A stretch of 64,000 bases of DNA, taken from assembly GCF_020283565.1 (NCBI RefSeq), contig NC_060059.1, positions 16,362,933 through 16,426,932 of the forward strand, in the 5' to 3' direction. This DNA comes from Trifolium pratense. Its lineage: Eukaryota; Streptophyta; Magnoliopsida; Fabales; Fabaceae. The notes under the pieces were generated by a model. The model had not been told where the DNA came from. It made no database searches and saw only the letters and a list, made by a program, of their open reading frames with translations. A program made the translations under genes and the position numbers. This document shows, piece by piece, positions 36,401 to 48,354 of the stretch; positions within the stretch are counted from its first letter, which is position 1, and each line of letters starts with the position of its first letter.

Positions 36401-39400
36401 AAGATTGAAACAAATAACTCCCAGCTGAAAATACACACATATCCCCCCATGTGTGATGCCAATCCAAAATCAAAGGACATGTCAAGATATCAGCAAGGGG
36501 GAAAAGCCGTCTTCCATGACAGTTACCTTCACTATATTAATATTTCTTATTTCTCTCCTTGTATCTAAAATCTCACAACTTCAACAAGGTATCTAAAGCC
36601 TAGTTTGATTCTCCATGAACTGTCTCACCACCTCCATTGTGTGCAGAATCTCCCAATCCAAATTTTCAACTCCAAAAACGGCCACACGGCCCGCGCGCTG
36701 TCATTGTCCACCGTATTTCTACCCGCATGCCACTGCTACAGTCACGCATCCGACAGTCTTTAGCCTCGATGTTTTTCCACCTAAGTCGATTTCTTCTCCC
36801 AGTTCTACATCTGCCAACAGTTATCGGTCTCGGGCCACGAGTACCTAGGTTCCTATTCAAACAACCCTTGCCTCTTCTCCCAGTTCTACATGACTACATC
36901 TGCCGCCAGTTATCAGTTTCGGGGCACGGGTACCTAGGTTCTTGTTTTGGTTAATAATATTATTTTTGAACTTTTTTTAGTTATTTTACATGTTTTATGG
37001 TATGTTCTCCAAGAGATTTACCAATTTACTACTCGATTATTCTAAATTGCAATGATAATATCTGGTCTTCAAGTCTTGCATTTTTCTATTTTCCAATTCA
37101 ATATAGTGAAATATTTTTTGAACTTGAAATCCCTTATGCAAGGTTAACAACATTTACTTAATTCAAAAAAGGAACAAGTTAAAACTGACCTTAACATTGC
37201 TAACAATTGACTGGGCATCAGGAACAGGTGGCTGCAGGGAGTATTCTGCGAGAAGAGGCAGCAACGATGACACAAATGTTGACCTTTCTTGCTGTGCATC
37301 CTGGCAAGAAAAAGAAAAGGCAAAAACTTAGAAATTTGTTATGAAACACAAGAAAACAAGGTATACCTGTTAGATTATTAGAAAATATCTTATAATATCT
37401 GTGAAGATATCTATAAGATTTAAAGTATATTCTGTTGAATCGGCATGTGGCCATGTGATCACTGCATTGCCAAAATCATCATCCAAAGAGCCATCAGCAC
37501 CAAACTTCTTATTTTCAAGATAGGAGAAAAGATAGTGATGTGTTGTATACAATGCTATATCAGTTGTGTCCTCAACTTTATTTCTATTTCTTCTCATTTT
37601 GGCCTTACTTCGGTACTGGTGACTTGAAAATGGCATAGACTTCGAACCAGACTCTCCTAAGTCAAAATGATCAGTTGTCGTATGTTTTCATATGTCATAC
37701 TCTTCAAATTCTCTAGCTATACTTTAATGTTTGCGACTTAATTTGCTAGAGTCTCAGTTCAGTCCATTTGAAACGCCGCATTAGAGGTGTATGAAATGCT
37801 TCCAATAATCTGTCAACTTCTGGTTCCTCCTTTTGACGTCAGGACCAAAAGGGCGGCATGCGACACCATTCTCACCAACGAACTGCTTTGCTCCACTCCA
37901 CCAATGCCCGTCGAGACTCAAGCAAATTCTGGAGCAAAGCAATTGTTTGGTGAGAATGGCGCCCTTTGGGTCCTGGCATCAGAAGGAGGAACAGGAAGTT
38001 GAGAGATCATTCGAGGAACTTCATACGACCTCTAATGTGGCGTCTCAAATGGACCGAACTGAAACTCAAGCTAAATGAGTGGCAAGCGTTAAAGTATAGT
38101 CTTGAATAGTATGACATGGGAAAGCATACGGCACCTGATCATTTTAACTTAGAAGAGTCTAGTTCTAAGTCTATGCCATTTTCAAGTCACCAGTATAGAA
38201 GTAAGGCCAAAATGAGAAGAAATAGAAAGGAAGTTGAGGACAGAACTGACATAGCATCGTATACAGCAAATCACTATCTTTTCTCCTATCTTGAGAATAA
38301 GAAGTCTGATACTGATGGCTCTTTGGATGATGATTTTGACAATCCAGTGATCAGAGTTATATGCAATTTCAACAGAATATAATTTAAATCTTATACATAT
38401 ATTATAGGATATTTTCTAATATTCTAACACTACTCATGGATATTTGTTGAAAAATATTAAGTTAGAACAACCAAATTATCACACAAATTTCAACATATAC
38501 CACACCGATAACAAGAGGAAACAAGTAGGAAAAATAACCTGCAATGCATAGGTAAGACGTATATTTTCTTCAATTATGTCTTGTCGGTATGATAAAGCCT
38601 TTGATGCGGCATCTACAAGGTCTTGTTGCTGTTGATCAAAGGCCTGACAGCAACATTACAGATATTTTAAACAAGTATAATCTCAAATCAAATATAGGGA
38701 AAGGGAAAAATGTAATGATGCTTAAGGAATTTCAGGAGGACTTTAAAAATTCTATGCATACCAGACGCATATATGCTATGCGCTTTTCCAAGACATATTT
38801 TTCATTGCGTATTTGTGCTTCCTATTAAGGAAAAATCATTAGTCACCATTAGAGACGCCAAGACAAAAGATAATCGAAAGATCTATGCATCACCACTTAA
38901 AAATCATATTTACATCTTTACCTTAGCAGAATAATCTGCTAGATGTTTCCTTAATAGAATGATCTCTTCTTCACGTTCCCGGACATTAATAGCCAGATCC
39001 TAAATAGATACACAAATGGCTCCATAAATATCAAGCTCTGATTTAAGATGAATTTTTTTAGAACTGAAGGTGGTACCTGCTTCAGTAAGGAATTAGAATT
39101 ATTTGTTTCAGACATTGGCATCAAGCCTTGCCGGGGTGAACCAGGTCGAGAATCGTGATCTCCTTCTGGCAGATGCCTACGAGAAAGACAGGTTTTTAAA
39201 GTTACACAAATCCTTATTCAAAACTACTTACATAAAGAATGAATATAACATCACATTATAGCTCTGGCATTATAATTGATATTTGACATCACATACCTGC
39301 TTGGAGAGATTGACCTCATAAAAGGTGAAGACAACTGAGAGTGGCCAACGTTATCCACAGGCAGCTGATCATTTGGCTGCACTCTCGGTGGTCCATTTAT

Positions 39401-42400
39401 GTGACTGTTCTCAAAATGGTTACCTGTATAATTTTGACATTAGTTATTGTTGGGCAATTAGTTTACGAGTTAGCTTGCCTAAAAAGAGGCCCCTGTAGCA
39501 TTGAGCATACATAACCAATTACCTGATGATGGAAGTGATTGACGAGCTTCATAAGATCCATGACCCTGCTCCTTCCATGGAGCGGCTGGATGTGATTTTT
39601 GATCATGTGATTCATATAACCTCTGTCAAGACGTGTAAATTAAAATTGCAAAATTAGATTTTACTAGTTTTCTTTTAAAATTACTAGTTTTTAAGCAAAT
39701 TATTATACTGCTCTAATCTGTCAATCCCAGACACCAAAGTGGAGCAGCCAACCCCAGAACTGGGATAGCAGTATAGCATGTAGGAGAATGACACTATTCT
39801 AATTCTAATAGTTTATATTTATCGAGTAATTAATACTTCAAATTATTAAGAATAAATAATATTTAATCAGTGTTTTCAAATAGCATAACCAATGGCAAAG
39901 CTTGGGTCATTTATTCAAGGAGGCCCAAATACACTTATGTATAAATATGATGTCACTTTCGTTCCATCAAACATTGAGGAGCAACGGTAAAACTAGTTAT
40001 GCACGTGTGAACTGTATTCAACTCTGTAGAGACCATGTGCAAATGATAAAAGAGATCCCACAGGAGTCAAAACCAAAACTTATCACTTGCAATAGTAAAG
40101 TTTAACCACTGCACCAAAAGGGATTATATATCTTATAGTGCCAAAGCTGATACACACGCACACCCTTATTTAAGAACTAGTTTGGGAGAGCCAAGGCTCC
40201 CACCTAAATTGAAAATATCCTCCACTAAGCATGGCGTAATTTGAACAGATAGTTTTTGTTCCACAATACGCTATTTAGTACAAAGTGTTGTCAGATAGCG
40301 TCTGTATCGGAGCTATAGCAATGTAGCATAGAGGAATTTGAAACAGCCACTATTGTCGGTGATCTACGATTGACAATACTGTAATTATTACCATTTATTA
40401 AATAATTAAGATAGATATATTCTGTTTATTTTATATTGTTGTTGGTATTATATATATATTCAGTTAAAACTTTTAGGTCAAATGATCAGTTAAAACTTAG
40501 GAGTGAACACTTTTTTATTATTCAAAAGAATTAAAGACTTGGTTTTTGCCAAAAAAAAAACAGCAGTTAAAACTTCAAACTTATCACTTTCGCATAGGCC
40601 CGTGATTCAGGTCAACCTATGATTGGCCCAAACATAAAAGTAAGAGTTATATAATTTCATAAAAACAACCCTAAATAATGTATTATCTACAAAAACTCTA
40701 GAAACTCTCAACACATGTAACAACAGCTGCATCACCTAATACAAAACAGTCAACAGTACGGTTGTTCATTATTCACTTATTCTCACTGTATACTCTTTTT
40801 CTAATGTTGTGCTTCTTCACTCCTTCCTTCTTTCTCTTCCTCCTCCTACGATGGAGAGAAGGAAACTCCATGTTTACCCTTATTTTAGAGGTTTTCAAAA
40901 AACAACACAGTTGCAGTGCCATCGCGCAATCCATGCCAAAATGGGGTCGCAATTTTGGGCCACGAAAGGTGGTTCACAGGCAGCATGATTCATGTGCAAC
41001 GCGCCAGGAAGCACAGTGGTTGCAACCCCCCCTCTCCACCGTGATAGATGAGCTATTTTCCGCTATTAACAACCTAGATACTCCTTTTTACTTTTACCAT
41101 GTCTTTACTCTCAAATAATATTTCATCTTTGATAAAAAAACTACAACCTCTGTATGTCATAAATCATGGGAAAGTATAAAATGTATCGAAATGAATGGGG
41201 ATAAAGTTCGGAAAAACCAAAGTTTATGACAATATTGCTTGATGTCATAAATCATGAAGCGTATAATTTAAATTTTTCATCTGCTTAACGTCACGTCATC
41301 ATTGCATAATCCTTGGAAATAAATGCTTATTTAATTACAAGAATTATTCCGACATTGTAACAGAGTTTGTCCCTTGCACGAAATAATTGTTGTCAAAACC
41401 ACATTATTGCCCCATAGGTCTACAACAGTGAACATCTCAAGTATACAAAGACTCCAAAAAATCATTATAGCCTATCTTGGGTCACACTTAAGAAATGATA
41501 ATGATTTAGGTGAGCATATCAGACATATAAGATTCTAGATGGGTGGATGAAATGTATAAATGCCTCAGAGTAGATATTAATTTTATTAGAAAACACGTAT
41601 GAAACTCAAAGAAGTTCTACAAAAAAAAAAATAGTAAGACCAGCATTTGTAAAGAGCAGAGAAAACCAGCAAGAGCATAATGAAAAGTACAATGTAGATG
41701 AGTGGACATAGAAGAAAAGACAAAAGAAGAAACAAATGAATGCGACAGAATATTCCCACTTTTTCTCAAATAGGATAAGCACGTCATTGGACTGCATATC
41801 TCCATTAAATTAGAATAAAATGCCAGTATATTTTGATGGAATAAGAAGTTTGGCTCCATTGAAGGCTTTTCTCTTTTTATGATAAGGAGGACCGCTTATC
41901 CTCCAAAATCTTTGTAATTATCTTCTCTTTGAGCTAACGAATTGTTTATTATATCTATCTAACCACGCACCTCACATACACATTTACCCAACCTTGGGGT
42001 TGCGCTATTCTCATGCTCCCAACCCCATTTCCAAATATTGGTAGTCTAAGATTGTCCTAGAATCTAGATCATGGACATGTAGAAACCAAACAACGTTCTC
42101 AGTTTTACTAAAAATGCTAGAGTTAGCAACTCCTATCTTAGCAAAACAAAACTTCATTACAAAGAATAGAGAATCGCAAAAGAATTGGACCAACTAACAT
42201 AGCAATCAAATGTATAAAAAAATTACAAAAAATGTTCATATTTTAAAATAAAAAAATACCAATATGCATTAAATTGGGCAGGCGCCATTGCAGAACTTAC
42301 ATATTTTTCCAGTTCCTGAATTTTACTCAGAAGCTCAGTCCTAAGCCGGTTATTCTCTTCTACCTGTCAAAATCAACATATTTCATCCTTACTATCCAAT

Positions 42401-43180
42401 CTAAAATGATGCAACAAGAAAGAAGCCACCATTGGACTATAAAGTGAATCAGGTTCAAGGTAATGTTTTTGCTCAAGAACATCAGTTAAACCCTATTGAT
42501 GACAGCAGGTAAACCAAAAGCAAATGTAGGAAGAAAGATATAATATTAATATACACAAGTAACAAATACTACTCACTATCCATACTGATAAAGGTTCATA
42601 TACTTCCAAATATCTCATTGACCCAAATTCAAGTACAAAAATAAGTTTTCTATCCAATCTACAACTAAGGCTCTATTTGGCAATACAAACTTTGAGCTTA
42701 TAGCTTATAAGCTCATATGACAAAAGAAGACCGGTTTGTTAACATTTTTTTTCTCATGGCCTTATAGCTTATAGCTTATCATTTTTTCTCACAATTTTAC
42801 TACCCCTATCATCTTACTTGAAAAAAAAATTAAATTTTTCATGTCATTTCATATTTATAAGCCAGATGCTAATTTTACCAAACACTACAAATTCAATCAT
42901 CTAACTTATCCGCTATAAGTTCACATGCTATAAACTAGTTTATCAGCTATCTGCTATTTTTTGCCTAAATAAGTGTAACTAATACATTCTGATCAACCAT
43001 GAATTGAAACCAAAGCTAAAGTACCTGTTCCTTAATGGTAGCTTCAGCAGCTTCAACAGCTTTCATAACCTGAAACAAGTTATCATTGTTGTTGTTGTTA
43101 GATTGATCATTGAGATGTTGTTGACCATTCTGGTTAATATTCAACCCTGAAAACTTATCAGCCAAATTGCCATTCTCCAT
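27482..43180 (-). CDS. Coiled-coil protein with C-terminal AIR9-type (A9) region, 22 exons
   Basis: CDS exons (minus): 43180-43025, 42363-42301, 39622-39523, 39423-39297, 39176-39077, 38999-38922, 38821-38762, 38643-38539, 37300-37190, 35925-35884, 35696-35583, 35502-35318, 33180-32894, 32308-32187, 32045-32003, 31911-31820, 30700-30652, 29918-29848, 29711-29595, 28753-28653, 27676-27631, 27532-27482. They total 2220 nt (739 aa), with all phases compatible. Start MENGNLADKFSGLNIN; end KRKGLFFNK then TAA. Residues 15-75 and about 183-315 are coiled-coil-like (ENNRLRTELL, REREEEIILLRKHL). Residues 353-509 are low-complexity. Residues 510-735 (DDDPLPGIEGLQISGDAFPG, CGYSVNGTTSCNFEW, YLVSADDVDTLLAIEVQP, ITEKFSPSTTV, RDTIVLTLRLF) match the A9 repeat of AIR9, a microtubule-associated protein. 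A cytoskeletal or scaffold role is inference. Introns carry many insertions. Confidence 0.88.
33371..34070. mobile_element. Intronic non-autonomous element, family member 1
   Basis: The left end TATGTTTGGTTTAAGAGAAA faces a right end TTCTTAGAAACAAACAAAGCA. The interior starts with a purine-rich GAGAGA part and a GTGGGTCCTACCACC motif and ends in pyrimidine-rich CTCTCT sequence. A related element follows at about 34361. No TSD identified. Confidence 0.45.
34361..35095. mobile_element. Intronic non-autonomous element, family member 2
   Basis: Same layout as the preceding element: CACTGTTTGTTTCAATAGAA start, purine-rich part, TGGGACCCACACC motif, CTCTCT-rich end and ATACCAAACAATACAAC. The short ORFs inside are not conserved. 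Confidence 0.42.
36605..36950. repeat. GC-richer intronic insert with an imperfect tandem duplication
   Basis: CTTCTCCCAGTTCTACATC, then CAGTTATCGGTCTCGG and GAGTACCTAGGTTC at about 36792-36854, recurs at about 36872-36943. The block is much richer in C and G than the surrounding intron. Overlapping ORFs on both strands have no recognisable domain. Confidence 0.6.
37368..38429. repeat. 1.06-kb foldback (long inverted repeat) in an intron of the A9 gene
   Basis: The left arm (37368-37894) and right arm (37931-38429) are inverted copies separated by about 36 bases. The outer ends read TGTTAGATTATTAGAAAATATC and its inverse GATATTTTCTAATATTCTAACA. The loop is bounded by GCTTTGCTCC and GGAGCAAAGC. 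Both arms carry the same ORF in opposite directions (MPFSSHQYRSKAKMRRNR), so the coding signal comes from one captured or ancestral sequence I do not recognise. No matching TSD was found. A transcript would form a long hairpin. Confidence 0.85.
39980..40115 (-). mobile_element. Possible degenerate SINE in an intron
   Basis: The minus strand reads TTTGGTGCAGTGGTTAAACT at about 40116-40097, like a SINE box A, with a weak box B-like GTTTTGACTCC further on. Low confidence. Confidence 0.3.
40440..41880. other. Large intron without recognised gene
   Basis: Part of the 2.7-kb intron between exons 3 and 2 of the A9 gene. A 118-residue ORF at 40762-41118 has a hydrophobic start and no recognisable domain; its lower part is GC-richer and could be a captured fragment. 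Confidence 0.4.
42668..42975. mobile_element. Intronic inverted-repeat element related to 2645-3002
   Basis: The left end GGCTCTATTTGGCAATAC and right end TTTTTTGCCTAAATA roughly pair. The interior is rich in TTATAGCTTATAAGCT and TATCAGCTATCTGC words, as in the element at 2645-3002. Confidence 0.5.
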
Positions 43181-43214
43181 AACCTTCTTCTTCTGAAATG
43201 AATCGAATCCCCAC

Positions 43215-43245
<31 letters not shown>

Positions 43246-43530
43246 CAAATCAATCAATCAATGAATGACTACAGTAGTTCCCTCCCAGTATCCCGAATTT
43301 GATGAAAAGAAGAATCTATCCAGCATCGATTTGAAGAGGAATGAAAGTGAAATGAATTAATCTGTGAGTGAATCGGGGAGTGGGAATGATGAATCTGGAA
43401 TTTGAAACCCTAAAAAGAGACAGAAAGAGGTTTCTGGGAGTGATGAAAATGAATGAATGAATGAAAAATAAGACGCAGAAGAAACGAAAGAAGACAATAA
43501 GAGAAGAGAAGAGAGAATTGTAATGTGTTG
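43181..43530 (-). promoter_or_regulatory. 5' leader and upstream region of the A9 gene
   Basis: On the minus strand this region is CT-rich, interrupted by a run of about 27 A (plus strand 43216-43242), and contains no upstream exon I can prove. CT-rich leaders are common in plant genes. The transcription start is probably within 43440-43530. Confidence 0.45.
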
Positions 43531-44155
43531 TGGTCAGTCAAGTGCGCGTGGTGTGTGTGTCTTTGTTCTTATTATGATTCATTCATAGGATCGACTTGGC
43601 ATTGTCCTCTTTTTACAATAATAATAATATTTGGATTTTTCTTTTTTTTATATGGAGTATTTGGATTTTTCTATAAAATGCAAATTTACGCATTTTATAA
43701 GAAATTCAAAATAGTAAATTTGTATTAAAACTTATACATTTTATAAATTTAAAGTATAATTTTTTGATAAATAATTATTGTTTTTCAATAAAAAATTATT
43801 CATTTTACTTGCTTTAATATATGCGATATTGTACAATATTAGACAAACTCATAATAATAAGTATACATTGAATCTTTATTATAAGAAAATTATTATTTTT
43901 TAATTTTATTGAATAATCAATATTAATTAATTAGATGTATCTGAGGTAATTGTTTGTTACAGTTATTTAGAAAAAATTATTACTTTTTTATAAAAATAAT
44001 CACTTTTAAAAATATTATATTTGTTTGTTACAGATTTTTAACAAAATTAGAATTTAAAAACAATATTAAAAAAAAGGTTAAAAGTTGTCAAGACTATCTT
44101 CTCAAATACTAATAGATTTTTTTTAAGGGGAAGAGAAAACAAGTGTTAAAAGGTA

Positions 44156-44619
44156 CTCCCTCCGTTTTCGTATAAGTGTCCGGTTAGAATGATAATACCA
44201 AATTAAGAAAATGGATTTTTGCACCTATCTTCCTATTATACCCTCATCAAAATTCACCAATAAATTCCTATTTTTTTCACTCTTTCAAATAAATTTATTG
44301 TTATTAAAAAAAATTGTTTCTCTTGTAACAATCCATTGTTAGTTTCAATGAACCATTATTATAGGTAACAAACTCTGTTTAAATCTGAATATAACAAGGA
44401 AGCAACAAACTTTCCTATCGTATAAAAAAAAGAACAAACTTTTTTTAAAAAAAAAAAAAACTTTAGTTTTTCAAATATATATAAAAAATATATAGAAAAA
44501 GATAACAATAATTGACAGAGGGTATAATTGGCAAATCGTATCATTAAAACACAAACTGAACAGTTTATTAGAAACGCTAAATATGATAGAACTGGACACT
44601 TATACGAAAACGGAGGGGG
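44156..44619. mobile_element. Stowaway-type MITE, TA target-site duplication
   Basis: Ends CTCCCTCCGTTTTCGTAT and ATACGAAAACGGAGGGGG form terminal inverted repeats of about 27 bp (including AAGTGTCC). TA dinucleotides flank both sides (44154-44155, 44620-44621). CTCCCTCCGT ends and a TA TSD identify a Tc1/mariner-related Stowaway element of 464 bp. Confidence 0.9.
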
Positions 44620-44715
44620 TAATGGTTATTTCTTACAAAAAAATAAATAATGGTTATTTTGTAATTAAAAAAAATCATTTTTATATGTTGTATCCAAACA
44701 AGCTCTTCATATACG

Positions 44716-44865
44716 TACAGACTATTTGACTCATGTGTCTCCTTCGGATGACGTTCATGATCTTCTTGGAAACGACGCAATGAGAACTTTTTTTCTTAGT
44801 GAATAGTTTCTCTTTTTAATTTTTCTTTTTTAGCTTCCTTACCAAACAAAAAAAAAACTGATTAT
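44716..44865 (+). pseudogene. 5'-truncated LINE tail
   Basis: Encodes DYLTHVSPSDDVHDLLGNDA and MRTFFLSE then TAG (44806-44808), followed by a T-rich 3' UTR and an A run at about 44850. The same C-terminal residues end the LINE fragment at 5745-6357. Extreme 5' truncation with an A tail is typical of LINE retrotransposition. Confidence 0.7.
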
Positions 44866-45282
44866 TTTATTTTATTACAATAGGCAAACACATAGCAAAT
44901 TCTACTTTATTTTTTATAAATTCTCTAAAACAATCATCAAAAAAATATTTAAAAAATATATTATATTAAAAAAAAATGATATGCAACTTCTTTGCAAAGG
45001 TTTTTTACATGATCAATCATATTCGTAAGATTATTAAAATCGTTTGATTTTAATCATAAATATTTCTAAAGTTACACATATAAATGATTGTGATTTGTAG
45101 TAGTAAAATCGTGCATGGGGATGAGAAAGTACTCTCCGCTTAATTTTTATCTCGTTGACATAGGTGAAACACATGGGCATGGCTATATGATTATGATAAG
45201 TCTCCATTTTCTATTTTTAACATAATTTTGCTAACGGGGTTATGTAACACAGAGCAAGGTTTATAAAATATTATAGACATGA

Positions 45283-45475
45283 CACTTATTTATAATTTTT
45301 AGAAGGAAATAAAGGTGGACAACATGTATAACATTGCTAACTTTGTACTCACGATGCTGTCAACATTGGATCATATCAAAGTTATCAAAATCATACCGAA
45401 CTACATGACACTTATTTATAATTTTGAGAAAGAAAAAAAATAAAAGCGGATAATAAGTATATCATTGCTAACTTT
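45283..45475 (+). repeat. Dispersed direct repeat of about 65 bp
   Basis: ACACTTATTTATAATTTT, then GGA(C/T)AA and TAT(A/C)A(C/T)ATTGCTAACTTT, occurs at about 45281-45345 and again at about 45409-45475, with about 60 bp of unrelated sequence between. Confidence 0.6.
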
Positions 45476-46771
45476 TTGTTAAATTTTGAGTTACTTTCTT
45501 CTAAAACTTTCACATAGTATACTCTCCTAAGTTGTTCATGTACGCAAATTCATTAGACAAATCGACGATTTAAACAAAAATTTGACGAAGAGGACCAAAT
45601 TGAAATTTTTAAAAAATAAGAGACCAAATGGAAACCTAAAATAAACATAAGGAACCAAATATGCAATTAAGCCAAAAAATTAAAATAAAATAGTAATATA
45701 TAAAGAATACAACATATATTAAATTTATTAGAAAAAACAATTTAGAGTAAAAAAAACCTTAATTAGACCATTTATGATTTGGGAGCTTCTTTTCTCTCCT
45801 ATTTTCTATAAAAGCAAATAAAAAATAAATGAAACATGTGTTTGGGAGCATACTTTCAACGAAAAAAACAAGTTTTTGCATGGAAATATACTTAAGGAGC
45901 ACAAAAGTTAATGTTTTTCTAGAAGTGAGAGTGAGGAAAAAAATTCTCTTCTTATCCAAATGGTTGATTAATGTTGTGGTGTTTTACCATTGTTGGCCAA
46001 ACAGCAAACATTTTTTTCATGGTGCTAGCCTTCTAAGATAATATAATTAAGGACCGTAATCTATAATTTAGTCCAAAAATAAATAAAGTTTGATTAATTA
46101 ACTAAAACTCATTAATCATTTAATAGCAATTAATCCTTTATTTATTGTGTGCTTTGTAGTTTTACACTTCAAAGATTTTTTTCCAACGTACGATTCATAA
46201 TAGAAGGAGATTATCATTATAATAGTTGATCATCCTTTTGAGTGAAGTGCAATCCACGACTTCAATGTTTTATACATTATTGTTTTGCTTTTATTTTGTT
46301 GATATATAACTATTTTTCCTCTTGTGTTGATAATTGATTCTGCATGTCGATCTATGGATAGGTAAAATAAGTATATACTTGTTAGTTTATATAAATATAA
46401 ATATATCTTTTCATGGGAAGTAAATATGTTTGTGATGATACTTTTTATAGAGTTGTGATGATAATTCAATGTATTGAAGATTGTGTTTGGACATTTTGTG
46501 CTTTTTTAACTTGTCATTCTTTTATTTCATTATAGGTCTTATTTTCTATCATTGACTTTTTTAGATGAATAACAAGTTGTGAGTTTATCAACGATCTAAG
46601 TTATAAAAGATTTGAGTCTCTTAAATATAAGAGGTTTGAAATTCGATCTTTGATTCTTGTGTATTATATGAGTTTACTGACGATACATTTGTTTTTGTGG
46701 TAATACTATGATTATTAATTAGGTTGAACATTTTTTATAGTTACCCTATTCGAATCCATGATTGTTTTACT

Positions 46772-46885
46772 ACAAGGAAAATGGCATATACCGGCGGTCA
46801 AATAGCGGCAATTGCTCCATAATCGCCGCCACCTTCCAGATATACCGGCGATTCTTCAATCGCCGTTGTTCATGTAATATGGCGG
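46772..46885. mobile_element. CACTA-like terminal fragment
   Basis: ACTACAAGGAAAATGGC is followed by alternating CCGGCG/GCGGCAA/CGCCG words in both orientations. This fits the end and subterminal repeats of a CACTA element whose first base is altered. No partner end was found. Confidence 0.4.
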
Positions 46886-46964
46886 TTATAATATAATTGG
46901 TATTAATTTGATATTCAAATTTAGTATTTAAGGCCCAAGGTCGGGACCTATCATACTAGACAGA

Positions 46965-48060
46965 AGGCTAACAACACTTATTCGTCAAGCTGAAGCTAGA
47001 GGTTACATCCATGACATCAAAATTTGCAGAAACACCTCTATTATGGGTGTGTTTGTTTTAACTTAAGTGATTTTTTATTTGTATTTTTAAAAATAATTTT
47101 TATGATAATTTAATTAAAAATAGTAAAAAATCATTTTAAATTTATCTTTTATAAATTAAAAGATTGATTTTAACATTCAATGACTTAGTATTCATGTTAA
47201 AGATTTAACTTAATAAAAATCACAATCTTTAAGAAAAGTTATTTAAAATAGCTTTTATTAGAGTTTTTTTCAAAAGTTTTATGATAAAAAAGAAATTGTA
47301 GGAGTAGGAAAGCCACCTTTAAATTCATTAAAGATAGAATTTAGCAAAAAAACAATTCTCGAAATGGTATACATTTCTCTCCAGCCGAAAGAGAAGTTAT
47401 GATTAAGCATGTCATTCAATCTATTCCATCTTATGAAATGAGCATTTTCCTCTCATCAAGTATGGGACATAATCCTAGTTATCTCTGGTGGAGTATTTGG
47501 AGTGTTAAGTTTGTTGCTAAGGAGGGTATAAATGGAACATTTGAACAGGAGATAATTCAATGTTGGTAAAGGATTGACTTATGGATAAAGATAGCAGCTG
47601 AAATTAATACTGATAATACTGTTACAACCATTGTTTCAATTTTGCAAAAGCTTGACACTCACTAAAAAGAGCTTTTATAGTCTTAAAAATATGGAGCCTT
47701 AGGAAGAGAAGAAATAACCAAGTGTGGGATAATGTCACAGAGCTGAAGCAGACAGTTTTTTCTCAAGCTAGTAACCTGCTCATAAGCTGGAAAAATGCCC
47801 ACAATTCTATAATACAGTCAACACAACCCGTTCGGATCCTCCAGTTACGAATTGGTCTAAGCCTGCGATAACAAATGCTATATAGATGCTTCATTTTCTA
47901 GTTCAAGTAACAAGGTAGGAATCGGCATGTGTATTAGGGACGATCAAGAGTGTTTTGTGTTAGCAAAAATGGAGTGGATTTCACCAATACTTGATGTCCT
48001 TTTCACTGGGTTAAAGATCTACAACTTCTTATATGGACTTTGAGACCATGTTTTTATCGA
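46965..48060 (+). pseudogene. Degenerate LINE with an internal insertion
   Basis: About 46968-47045 encodes LTTLIRQAEARGYIHDIKIC, a conserved RT segment of plant LINEs. The frame is then interrupted by about 250 bp of AT-rich DNA starting GGTGTGTTTGTTT. At about 47305 the LINE resumes: ATFKFIKDRI, AEREVMIKHVIQSIPSYEMS and LWWSIWSVKFVAKEGI. RNase H-like IDASFSSSSNKVGIGMCI lies near 47880. Many stops. It lies downstream of the first eIF6 gene's 3' end. Confidence 0.78.
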
Positions 48061-48354
48061 TATCCCTACATGTATACTCATTCTACTATAATTAATGAAA
48101 TGAGATCAGCCATTTACAGTAAGAAAAAAACAAAAACGTAATCATATTTCACCTTTGATTTAAAAGATGCGACAATGCAATTAGTGAAAACCACAAATCT
48201 TGATTGAACTTATGTGATCATATTTGAAAAGAGAAACTAATAACAGCAACTGTTTACAGGGAAAGATAAGAAACTATCATCAAAGTAAAAAAGAACTTCA
48301 CAACAAGCAGTACAACTTGGTATGAAAAGAGAATACTTTTAGAGAAACTCAGTT

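Noticed and set aside
37370..38382. Two opposite-strand ORFs as a duplicated gene pair in the A9 intron
   Set aside because: They are the two arms of one foldback and have no promoter or complete domain; listed as a repeat.
37361..38434. Target-site duplication for the foldback
   Set aside because: Flanks TATACC and CTACTC do not match at any tested offset.
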